DNA of 64,000 bases, from contig JACAXG010000026.1 in assembly GCA_018881555.1 (NCBI GenBank), forward strand, positions 5,885,459-5,949,458. The letters run 5' to 3'. Shown piece after piece: positions 52,301 to 62,062 of this stretch (the first letter of the stretch is position 1; each line of letters starts with the position of its first letter). A model generated the notes under the pieces. The model was given only the letters and a program-made list of their open reading frames with translations, was not told where the DNA came from and did no database searches. The position numbers and the translations under genes were made by a program. The stretch is from Amblyornis subalaris. Taxonomy: Eukaryota; Chordata; Aves; Passeriformes; Ptilonorhynchidae.

Positions 52301-54299
52301 GAAGATCAGGTACCCAGCCATACAGGCAAATGCCAAAAGTTAAATATGTTTCAGATAACGCAGTGAAAAGTTTAGAGTAGAAGGAGTTTTAAAACAAAAT
52401 GGTTCATGGAAATTTCAGAAAGGGGAAAATTACACTTAAATTTATGAGAAATGACATCTCTGGCTCTTACCATACAGCATCTTGCTTAAGTCTCTTAATT
52501 TGGTGCTGTTAACCTTAAGGCAGAAAAAACCAGAAGGCATAGTGCCATTTGAGGATAAAATTAAAGTAGCAAGCAGATGATAACTTTTAATTTGCATGAT
52601 TTTACAAATAATTTTTGTCACCTCTATATACTAGGGCCTTTGAGAATGTGATCTGCAGAGCAAGACCATTTAGTTCTAAAGTGTTATGCCTTGCAATATA
52701 GTATGTTANAGTTATCCAAAAATGTGCAATATATCCAGCACTTGCATATCCTCTTCATTTGGTGTGTTTTCAACTTTTAACTTGTAGTTTTAAAGTTTTA
52801 AACTTGCTAGTTTTGTTTTCATGTTCCAGAACAGCCATGTGAAAGAGCAGAGATTCCCTTCATCCCTCTCCCTTCACACTGGCATTTGTTGCTGTGTTTC
52901 TTTCCCATTCTCTCCAAGATTTTCTGTCATATCCTGTGTGGGTTGCCATTGCCCATGGCAGACTCTGATTTTTCCTTTCCCATTGTTTTGCCTGTTAAGC
53001 TAAGAAGGTTGGGGTGATGGTTTCTCTGTGGGAGCTGAGTACAGACATGAAAACTATATTTATCAGTGACCAGAAACCCTCAGCCCAGCCCAGGTTTCCT
53101 GTCCTCCTTGCCTTCCTCTTACTGCCTCCTGAGTAGAGAANGGATCAGTGCCCTCTTCTCCCATGGAGAGGTTGTTCCTGTGCAGCCTCCTTCCACCTGG
53201 CCTCCCTCCCTCCTCCAGCTGTGGATGAACAGTGCTAGGCACTCCCACCGATACATCTTTTTGGTTCCCTTTGTGCTGCCCATGTATTAGTTCATAGGCA
53301 ATGCACTCTGAGGTTCATCTACATCTCTAATTGTTGTCAGGCACATATGCAAGTGATATTTTAACAGCTTTTTAACATCCTTCTTGAATATTGGTGAAGT
53401 CAGTACTCATTACTGAGGGCTAGCCACATGTTGAAGTGTTTTTCCACACATGGAAAATACAAAAGACTGTGTAGGATGCTGTGCCTGTCATCCCTCAAAA
53501 GCTGCTGCTCAGATTTGCCCAGTTCAGACTGTCTATTATTTGTAATTAGTGGCAAATACCCTTCTGAAATCTGAAAGTCAGACTGTTCTCTTGTCCTTTT
53601 CACATATCATCACTGATAATAATAGTAGTAAATTTGAACAGGATATGAATTCATTGTTGTTTAGTTGGAGGTTTCTACTCAATTCTAATGAAACCACTAT
53701 TTTTCACCTGGGTGCAAAATGCACCTGGGTGTGTGGGTTGCAGCTTTGTGAGTTGTTTCATTTGAGATGTTTTATGGCCTGAACATTTTTATAGTTAATG
53801 GTAAAATGTAGGCTGGGAAGAACTGAACTTGAGTTCCAGTACCCTGTTAGAAAAAAAATGTAAAAATCTGGTTTGACTTTTGCTCAAATCAATAAGAAAA
53901 CTACTTAAATGCTATAAATGGAAACTCAAGTTTCTGTTTCTACATAATTGTTAATTAAAGACATTTGGCTTTCTGAGTTTTCTGAGCCTGGAGAAATTAA
54001 TTTAATTCTAAATAATCTCAAAGATATATTATTAAGTCTCAAAGATCTTTATGGAAGGATCCTCTCAGGTGTTGTTCTTATGGCTGAGGCATAATGACAC
54101 GCAGAGTTTGTTTGTGGTCCTTGGAAGTCGGTATGATCCCTGTGGTCCAAGTCATGGGTCTTATGGCAAGTAGCTGGAGTGATAAGCAGCATTTCCACTT
54201 ACTGGTAGCACCTACTCACCCATCTTTAGCTCATAGGGAAAAGAAAAGAGTCTCTGGATTCAAAACCTTGCACATGGCATTTCACTCTGGAAGACCATT
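49314..54299. other. Non-coding interval
   Basis: No gene, repeat family or strong splice pair recognised. A C/T-rich stretch lies at about 53080-53220. Open frames are below 100 codons and unremarkable. Confidence 0.55.
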
Positions 54300-54800
54300 T
54301 GAGAGCGCTTAAACCATGTGTCTGCATCAGGAGGAGCTGCTGGACCTTGGAAACCTCNAAAGCTGGAAAAGAGATGACCTAAGGCATGGACTGATTCTCT
54401 GGGGCTGTAGCAAGTTTCTGTCAGACAGCTCCCACCGGTTGTCCAGAACAGGGCTGGCCGCAGTTGCACTGGCTCAGCAGATGGAGCAGGGTTGCTTCCA
54501 TCCCCTGATGTTGTACCCAGCACCTCCTCCCCTCTCCCCTGTTGGGCTGTAGTGGTTATACCTTCTGCCCATGCTCTAGGTCCCTCCAGCATTGCTGCTG
54601 TCAGCTGTAGAGGCTGCCCCGAGCGTTCTCCTCCTCCCAGCCATGCCTGCCCTCCCAGAATGCCGGCCTCCAGGATGTGCCAGGAGCAAGGCAGGGTGGG
54701 AGCTGAGCTGGCAGGCTGCCACTCCTACTGCCCCCGTCCCAGCCGGGGACAGTCCCAGGACATCCCTCCCAGGGCTGCGCCACTTTCATAACCATCTTCC
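54300..54800. other. GC-rich block of unknown nature
   Basis: This stretch is much richer in G and C than its surroundings. It has C-rich runs ('cctcctcccctctcccctg') and a small inverted repeat ('cccgtcccagccgggga'). Frames stay open on both strands because stop codons are rare in such DNA. It might be a regulatory block, 2.5 kb upstream of the candidate promoter, or a decayed repeat. Confidence 0.4.
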
Positions 54801-55974
54801 TCTGCTTCAAAGCCCCCGTTCTCACACTTCCTTCCTTTGGTAATGAACCTTCAATTTCCTTCAGGTAAAAAAAGTGAAACTGGAAAGAACTGTAAAACAA
54901 AACATAAAAGGAGCTGAGCTGGGGAGTTATGGCCTGCAGTGTCCCTGGGAATGGGTTTTCCTGTCCTCCCACTGCGGTTTCCAGCCTGTTGTCTCCCACT
55001 TTGTTTGCCCTTCCTTCCCAGATTTTAGCTGTAAGCTCTCCAGCATGCAACCTCCTGTTCACAGGAGCATTTGGAAAGATGCTGATAGGTAGAGAGGCTC
55101 CTCCCATAGCTCCGTTTTTATTAATGGGAGGATCAGGGAAATTGCCACGTTTTTAACATCGCTTTTTGCAGTAGCTATTAAGCTTCATGGTGTAGAAACA
55201 GCGAGCTCATTTGTTCACAACACGGAGCTCCGAGGTCAGTTCTTCTGAACGAGGTTTTCAGGTGCTGGGAGAGCATGTGTTTGTTGCTCAGTAGGTTACG
55301 TGGTATTTTCATTTAGAAGTGACATTTTACATGACATTTTACTTTAGAACAATAGCTGGGCAAAATCGAAATTTCAGGTCTGTAGCAGAAGAGTAATGTC
55401 TATTACTTAGTCTATTTAGTAACTTGCATCGTTTATAAATTCTGCCTGATTGCATCTCTTTTCACAATATCCAGTTTAAATGCGTTTTGAAGAAGGGAGG
55501 GTGCTGACTGGTTTCAAATGTGCTGGTTTGCAAACTTGCAGACCAGCTGTCCTACTCACCAGTGAAGATAAGAGGGCTCAGATGAAGGGTTTTGTGCTGC
55601 TGGAAGCACAGCCAGTTTTCTCAGGAGACTGCTTTGAGGGAGATTGCAGCAATATTGCAGCCCCACTGTTACGGGTGGGTATTGCCGCACGCATGTATAA
55701 TTTGTGCCAGATAAAATCAGGAGGTAATAAAGACAGGTAAAAAGAAGGGATGAGAGATCTGCTGTGTAGGTTTTTTTCCTTTCTCTTTCTTATTTTTCTT
55801 AGGGAGAAAAAAATGTCCGGGGGATGCCATATTAACTTGGGGAGGAGCGAGTGCTGCTTTAAATCAGAAAACTTGTGTTATACCAAGTGCTTTATTTTGG
55901 GAACCATTTCAGTATGTTATGAAGGAAAGTTGCAGACTAGGCATGTTTATTAGACCTTTAATTGCTACATTTAG

Positions 55975-56400
55975 GAGAAAGGCGCTTTTTTTTTTTTCTT
56001 CTACCCTCCCCCCTCCCCTTTTTAACGACAAGAAGCCAGAGTTTGCTGTGCAAATGAAGCAGGCTTTGCAAGAATCAGATTCACTTTGGACGACTCTTCA
56101 CATTCCTCGTCATCATTACATTAGGCAGCACAATTCCATCTCTGGTTGATGGGCAGAAAAAGTGGGCAGCCTGCCAGGTAGACGTTTCCATGGCTCCCAA
56201 CCCCCAAAGGTGATGCGTTTTTCAGCTAATTCAATGAAGAGTGGGCTGAACTTTGGGTATAAACTAGACAATAGCTGCCTTAGCAGTATCAGCAGAATGG
56301 TTTATGGGAATGCACTCCACATTTGGCAGAGCATCATGTGACCTTACGGCTGAGATTTTGTGATGGTGCCAACGGAGACTTGGAAAGCGGTGCCCGTTCT
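55975..56400. promoter_or_regulatory. Candidate enhancer or proximal regulatory block
   Basis: This non-repetitive, moderate-GC block just upstream of the candidate promoter is dense in known factor-binding strings. It has 'tgcaaatgaagcaggctttgca' type inverted TGCAAA/TTTGCA sites near 56050, 'gggaatgc' (TEAD-like) near 56306, and TCATGTGA (an M-box, the MITF/TFE type E-box) at 56334-56341. It has no open frame worth noting and no repeat similarity that I recognise. Function is inferred from motif density and position only. Confidence 0.25.
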
Positions 56401-56799
56401 GACTTTTTTCCTCTTTTCTTGCATGGCTCAGAAAATGGTGGATCTTAATACTTGACTTTAGCCAGACTCAGCAAGCAATTGAGCTTTGAAGCACAACTTT
56501 GCCTTTATTCTGGCTTTTTTGGCACACCACCAGGAGGCTGTCCCTTTCACGCCTGATAAATTCTGCTTCTTATCTCCAAATAGAAAAAAGAAAGAAAGAA
56601 AGAAAATATAAGCAGAATAATTATACTTCATAACTGCATTTTAAAACTACATGCTTTATTTTTTTATTGGTGATATGTAGTTTAGAACAGCCCTCCTGAG
56701 TGTCTGAAGGATAAAAGTTGGGGTTTTTTTATTTTTCTGGGGGGGTTTTTTGGTGTGGGTTTTTTTTTTTCCTTCCTCCTGTTTAATGAACAGGCGTTT

Positions 56800-57070
56800 G
56801 AACTGGGCAAACGGGGCGACAGCATTGAACATGAGATCATTGCAGCCTAGTGTAGCAAACTGGCACCCTGCCTTTTCACCCCTTTGCTCCGGCACATTTG
56901 TGCAATCCCCATTTATAAAACCGGCGCAGGGGCGAGGTGAATTTTCTGGTCTCTCCCCACCTCTTGTCCTGGGCAGGCAGTTGCGGCAAGGATTGGTGCA
57001 GCTTTTGCGCAGTGCTTTGTGCCTGGAATTCCGAGAAGAGCGAGAGAGAGAGAAGACAGGCATCCTGGTC
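56800..57070 (+). promoter_or_regulatory. Candidate TATA and CpG-rich promoter of the microRNA host transcript
   Basis: A CpG-rich segment sits in strongly AT-rich DNA. About a dozen CpGs fall in 270 bases, for example in 'aacggggcgaca', 'ccggcgcaggggcgag', 'ttgcggc', 'tgcgcag' and 'gagaagagcgag'. A TATA-like box, ATTTATAAAA, lies at 56911-56920, placing a start near 56940-56950. Low-complexity T/G-rich DNA flanks it upstream (56720-56775) and oligo-A runs downstream (57143-57189). It is 4.3 kb upstream of mir-99a in the right orientation. The microRNA cluster needs a promoter, and this is the best-looking one nearby. Alternatives are an enhancer or a remnant repeat. Confidence 0.42.
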
Positions 57071-57142
57071 TTCTTCCGAGAAAGAACAGGAGTCCTAAGA
57101 AGAAGAAACAAATCTGAGTTTGTCCTACATACAAGAGTGCAG

Positions 57143-57189
57143 AAAAAAAAAAAGTGACTCTCCTGCTTCCAAAAAAAAAAAAAAAAAAA
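57143..57189. repeat. Paired oligo-A runs
   Basis: Two A runs, one ending near 57153 and one at 57171-57189 (19 A), are separated by 'gtgactctcctgcttcc'. The long antisense frame with many F residues across them comes from these runs. Confidence 0.9.
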
Positions 57190-59176
57190 TCTGGCATGTT
57201 TCACTACAGAGGCATCAGGACGTGTTAGAGCTTCTTAAAACAGTGTAACAAAATGAGCATAGGAGATTGTTTCTTTAAGTAAAAAAAAAGAAAAAAGAAA
57301 GACGGAATGAATTTTTTGTTTGTTTTCTTGTTTTTTTCACTATTGCTCACATAGCAGTATTTGGCACTGGGTGAAAACGTACCTTTCATATCAGGTATAG
57401 CTTCTGTTTCTTTTTTTCCTCTTTTTCTTTTTTTAAGCGGTTTTAAACTTGTTGTCTTGCAACTGAGTTCTTGTGTATTAATTTTAACATAGTCAGCTGT
57501 TCACACTTTTTAAAACTAACTTTTTGGATGTGTGTTTGATCTAATGCTGCTAAAAATAGAAAGTAAACAAAAAATCGAGGGTCTATAGAAATAAGTGGTT
57601 AGGCACATTTTGTCTTAGCTAAGCACTGGAGTTATGCAAAGACCTTAATGTTACATTTACTCAGTCTAAGCTTTGGTTATCTCTAAGAAAGTTGTGGGTA
57701 TTTAGATCTGGTTGCTAAGGAAATTAAATTCTTTTTTTACAGTGTGACTCATACTTTCAGTTTCTAAAGAGGAGAAGTGAAAAAAAAAAACGTGTTAAGC
57801 TGCAGGAAAGGATCGCTCTTGTAGCCAGTATATTAAAGCTGTTATTGAGTTAATTCATATATGAGTTTCTTACAGTTTGTATCTAAATCCATTACAAAGA
57901 AATCAGTGTGATAAGCACTGGAATAAAAGGCACATTATTGGGACATTCATGAAGTACGCCTGGTTTGCAGCCAGTAACAGTGACTATTTTAAGATATTTG
58001 GAAAAGCAGCACTTGTCCAGGAATAGCTGAAAACAGTATTTAAGATACCCATTCAGAATGTTTGTGATAAGTGCATGTACAGTTAAAGTAAGTTTTGAGC
58101 ATATGACGCTTTAGTAGAGCCTTTTTCTCAAGGCATTTGTCTGTCTGTTGTAACATATTCCTAGGCAATTAGAAGAGTGTGTAACAAAATTCATTCTGAC
58201 TGACAGATTTTGAAAAGCTCAGCCAAATCGGTGTTTTATGTAGTTTGGATTTTTTTTTTTAATATTTTCCCAGTCTTTTTAATTTATGTTAAAAATACAG
58301 ATGTCCTTGCCTAGAAATTACTTTGGAATTACAGTGTCTCTTTCATCAGAAACTCTTACTTTATATTTTTTTCCAAAATGTTCATGATATGTGTATGTCT
58401 AATAAAAAGCTTTATAAATATATTATGACTTTACAAAACAGAATTGTTTTAACATGTTCTTCACTTTTTATACATTACTGATTAGACAGTAACTTCTAAG
58501 ATTGTATGCTAATTTTGCTACTTTATATTTTTGTTGTTCTGCAATGAATTCTGGGAAACTGCTGGATGGAGACCTTATATATATGACACATACACCTCCA
58601 TATACCCATTTTGGACAAGAAAGTGTTTCTTAGATTTATGGTGATACTGCCCTCCCCAATAGTTTTGTTGGAATAATTTTGTTTGTCCTTCATACCTCAG
58701 CCTGTTGAGAAACCAAGGCTTGCATTAGCTTGAAATAACTTTTCAAATTTCTCTGTCTGGTCAGACTAATCACTTTTTTTTTCCCTGTAAATTTTTGCTA
58801 ATGTTTCTTCATTTAAGCCACTTAGTTTTTCCCAGTATTTTTATGAAGTTCCATACCAAATTACCTCGTGTTCACTACTTGATAAAAAGTACTCCCTTTT
58901 GTTAAGTTTGCTCCTTCCCTTCTGAAATTCCTAATAGAAATTAGGTATTTGTGGGTTGAAAAAAGGCTAGGAAATAGTAAAAGAAAGAGTCCTTTTGCCA
59001 AAGCATGCGTGTTCACAGCATGTCTTCCCATGGCCCTGAGGAGGGGCGTCAGCAGTGTCGGGTTGATATCTTAAAAGCATAATTACTAATTTGGTGTATG
59101 TTTCATGTTCAGAAAACACTTCACATAAAACAGATATTTCAAAATCTTTCTCTCACATTTTTTTTTTTTATTTTAG
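57190..59176. other. Presumed first intron of the microRNA host transcript
   Basis: AT-rich DNA without recognised repeats or genes, between the candidate promoter and the candidate exon at 59177. Several oligo-T tracts occur. Confidence 0.35.
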
Positions 59177-59239
59177 TGAAAGAAAAATTAAACTGAAAAA
59201 GGAAAATGAAGAAGTTAATTATACCAGAATTCAGCAAAG
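59177..59239 (+). ncRNA. Candidate non-coding exon upstream of mir-99a
   Basis: This 63-base segment is preceded by a long polypyrimidine run (mostly T, about 59159-59172) ending in 'attttag'. It is followed by a good 5' splice site, 'gcaaag|gtaata'. The segment is purine-rich (AGAAAAA, GGAAAATGAAGAAG), which resembles exonic splicing enhancers. It lies 2.0 kb upstream of mir-99a on the same strand, so it fits an exon of the host transcript. It is too short and featureless to assign a protein. Splice-site strength is the only evidence, and chance pairs do occur in AT-rich DNA. Confidence 0.5.
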
Positions 59240-60140
59240 GTAATACAGTGATCTTAAATACTTTTTTTATTATTGTAAAACTATAAAGCTATTGGCAAGA
59301 ACATAAAGCAGTTTAGCTTTAAAAAAAAAATAGATTTCCATAAGATAGCCTACAAATATAATTTCAGAGACGTGTATTAAACTTTTGTTCTCATTACTTT
59401 CTGTTGGGAATGTTGCAGTTCGTGTAGCTGTAACTGCATAAAGCTGTAGCTTTATACTGTATGTTTACATGAAACTTTAGAATTAACTGAAAAAACATAA
59501 TTTATTCTTTGGTAATGCCTAGCAAATATATAAGATATATAATATACATAAGACATATATTTACTATTATATTGATATTACTAGTGCATTTATAATACAT
59601 AGCTCTACTTGTTAGTATGTAACTATAATGCAGTGACCAATTATTTTTTAAATGTGAAATATGTGTTCTATTCACAAAAAGAAAAAAGAAAGAAAATTGG
59701 AAAAGCAATTTTATAGCACTTATTACAATCATTCAGTAAGTTGTATATGCAGTCTACATACTTTTTTCTGATACTAGGATAACTATTCTAGTTTGTGAGC
59801 TTGTCTCTACATATTATTTCTCTTCAGTGTCAGCAGAAGACAATTATAAAAAAATCATTCCTTTTGAATGCATATAAAGTGAAAGCAGGTTTAAAAGAGA
59901 CTTTTCTAGAAAATAAATTAAAGTTATTTTAAAATGCAAGAGAGTATGAACATGCAGGATTTAATCCACTAAATTAAAAAAGAAAAGGGGAGGAGAAGGT
60001 AATTCACTAATGCTCAGCTGTCATTACTGAACCAGAAATACATGTTGAAGTCTGCAAGAAAATGAAGCATTGCCCTGATAAAAAAAAAACTTTGCTATTG
60101 ACATTTATTCTCTTGAAAGGAGTTTTGCCCAACTAACAAT

Positions 60141-60209
60141 GGCAGAATTAGGACTATTGTGGAAACTAGTGGAAGGCAGAAATTAGGACTATTGTGGAAA
60201 CTAGTGGAA
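60141..60209. repeat. Recent tandem duplication, two copies of about 34 bp
   Basis: The unit at 60141-60174 ('ggcagaattaggactattgt' and on) is repeated at 60175-60209. The only difference is one added A. The near identity implies a recent slip or an assembly artefact. It lies 1.0 kb upstream of mir-99a. Confidence 0.92.
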
Positions 60210-61244
60210 TAAAATTTTATTCAGATACGGATTTCAGTAACCTGCTCAAATCAAAAGACACCTTTTTATACCACCTGGTTTTAAGATTATACCTGTGTCT
60301 CATGGCTGTATTTTACAAATGCATTTGAGGTTATAGTGATGCAACTTACTCTGTTGTGTCAGATGTTGTGCTTAAAGGTGCAGTGTTTGTCAATGCTTTT
60401 GGTTAGAGTACGAAAGTTATAAAACTGTCTGTGTGTCAGCTTTCTGAATTGCTGGTTCTTGCCCCAGAGGAGCTGTTTTCATTCTGTTGTGTAGGGTACC
60501 CGACATTCAGTGTGGGATAATTTGTATCAGATTGCTTGCTGGTCACAAGAAGCGCGGATTTGCTGTAGGCGTTAACCCTGAAGTTTTGCAAGATTGCATT
60601 TCTACTTGCATTCTTATTGCTAGGGAATCACATTGATGGGAGGGTTAGTGAATAAAATATACAAATTAACTTCTTTGCTTTGGTTAGTAGCTGTTGTTTA
60701 ATCAACAAGTTATTGTCAAGCAGTACTTAGCAGCGGTGTAAGCTGAAGAAATAGCTGAGCAATTTTCACAATGTTGTGTGGGAGCAGCACTCAAGTGTGC
60801 CTTGTTGCCTCTCGGATTTGGTGGGGTGAATTTTATTTTGAGTTGTAGTACATGATATGAGCTCAGACACACAGGAAAACCTGTATTGTTCACTTCTATG
60901 TCATGTCCAATTATTGATTCCAGTCGTGCACACCATAGTCAGATGCAAGCTGGGAGTTGAGAGCTCATCTGTAAGGCAAAGAGCGCGCAAAAGGATGTTA
61001 ATTCCTGCTGAAGAAAAAACAATTTTGTGCCTTCAATCTGTTAAAAAAAAAAAGTATTTTCTTCTGTTTTCAAAAAGAAACTAGTCACAAATCTTTGGCT
61101 TATTTATTGTCTCCACCATTTACGCAGTTAAGCTTAGATGGTAACATTTTCGCTCTCGAATACTCGTTCTCACACCGCGTTGTATGTTTGTTTGTTTAAA
61201 GTCTTCTGCGCCTCCCTGTAAGAGGAAAATCCTGACCAGCGGTG

Positions 61245-61325
61245 CCAATTGGCATAAACCCGTAGATCCGATCTTGTGTTGAAACGCACTGCACAAGCTC
61301 GCTTCTATGGGTCTGTGTCAGTGTG
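61245..61325 (+). ncRNA. MIR99A: microRNA precursor mir-99a
   Basis: This is the precursor hairpin of miR-99a, a miR-99/100 family microRNA that represses targets such as mTOR-pathway mRNAs through Argonaute. The 5p mature arm lies at 61257-61278, begins AACCCGTAGATCCG and ends CTTGTG. I see no difference from the known vertebrate 22-nt sequence. The 3p arm, CAAGCTCGCTTCTATGGG and on, lies at 61294-61315 and pairs with it. Between them is a 15-nt loop. The flanks 'ccaattggcata' and 'tctgtgtcagtgtgg' also match the known vertebrate precursor. The loop differs from the human one as I remember it, the usual pattern for conserved arms and a free loop. It lies 653 bases upstream of let-7c on the same strand, the conserved cluster order, so both are probably processed from one primary transcript. 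Identity is essentially certain; exact Drosha ends are not. Confidence 0.97.
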
Positions 61326-61730
61326 GTGATCTGGCAAAAGGTCATGCAGCACCCACTGCAGTGGTGTTTGACAAGCCCAAATGGGTGTACAAAACCGTGG
61401 ACTCATTTTGGAATGCTTCTCTTGTCCATTGCCTTATCTTCTAACTTGATTAAGGGATTTGTTCTTTTATCAGTTGCTTTAAGTACCTTTGGCTTAATAT
61501 CTTATTAAAATTTAGAAAGAGGTGTGAGGGAACTGTAGGGTTTCCAATGAGGGACTGTAGGACATACCATTTCCTGGCTTTATTAAATATGCCTTTGCAT
61601 GGTATTACACTCAAAAAAAAAGTAGAAGAAAACCAAGAAGATATTTCTATTTTATTTTTATTGTAAAATAAGACCAAATACCCGTTTCTTTCCAGAAATG
61701 TAGTTGGGCTTGCATTATTCCTATCAAATA

Positions 61731-61785
61731 TGTATATATATATACGCACACAACACACGTATATATCTTTATACATATGTACACA
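61731..61785. repeat. TA/CA-rich microsatellite between the two microRNAs
   Basis: The run 'tgtatatatatatacgcaca' is followed by 'caacacacgtatatatc' and 'atacatatgtacac'. It lies within the spacer between mir-99a and let-7c and is likely to vary in length between individuals. Confidence 0.85.
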
Positions 61786-61978
61786 GGATAGAACAGAAGT
61801 TCTACCTCTGCAGTAGAAAAATCTATCTGAGAATATGCCTTATTGTCTGAAAAGTGGGGAATAACTGCAGCTGAAAGCTTACCCCAATGGGAAATATGTA
61901 GGCTAGTGGCTGCTGTCACATTGCAAAGAAAGGCTGAAGAAATGAAGAAGACTTTATGGTCACCGTCGGAAGCTGTGT

Positions 61979-62062
61979 GCATCCGGGTTGAGGTAGTAGG
62001 TTGTATGGTTTAGAGTTACACCCTGGGAGTTAACTGTACAACCTTCTAGCTTTCCTTGGAGC
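61979..62062 (+). ncRNA. MIRLET7C: microRNA precursor let-7c
   Basis: This is the precursor hairpin of let-7c, a let-7 family microRNA that promotes differentiation and represses LIN28, HMGA2 and RAS-type targets. The 5p mature arm is at 61989-62010, begins TGAGGTAGTAGGTTGTATGG and ends TT. The G at 62007 is what separates let-7c from let-7a, which has A there. The 3p arm, CTGTACAACCTTCTAGC and on, is at 62034-62055. The 84-base precursor, including the loop 'tagagttacaccctgggag', agrees with the human let-7c stem-loop as I recall it, with no difference I can see. The loop contains GGAG (62024-62027), the LIN28 zinc-knuckle binding motif, so maturation is likely subject to LIN28 control as in other vertebrates. 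It follows mir-99a on the same strand. Confidence 0.98.

Larger units (their letters stand above)
56943..62062 (+). ncRNA. MIR99AHG: Inferred primary transcript of the mir-99a/let-7c cluster (MIR99AHG-like host)
   Basis: This entry is inference. Both hairpins must be cut from a + strand RNA polymerase II transcript. In mammals that is the long non-coding RNA MIR99AHG (LINC00478), which spans hundreds of kb with many alternative starts. The 5' limit given here is the expected start for the TATA box at 56911-56920. The 3' limit is only the end of let-7c, and the real transcript should run past it. A candidate internal exon at 59177-59239 lies between promoter and hairpins, which would place both hairpins in the following intron. 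Upstream exon candidates at 3690-3738 and 33120-33173 suggest longer isoforms starting before this window. No open frame in the span looks coding. Confidence 0.45.

Noticed and set aside
54601..55107. 168-codon open frame on the - strand
   Set aside because: It lies mostly in GC-rich DNA where stops are rare. It has no domain signature, and overlapping frames on the + strand are equally open.
56656..57204. 182-codon open frame on the - strand over the candidate promoter
   Set aside because: Its ends are homopolymer-coded F and K runs from the oligo-A and oligo-T tracts, and no domain is visible. It overlaps another open frame on the opposite strand.
61979..62062. let-7a rather than let-7c
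   Set aside because: The mature arm has G at 62007 where let-7a has A, and the loop and 3p arm match let-7c.
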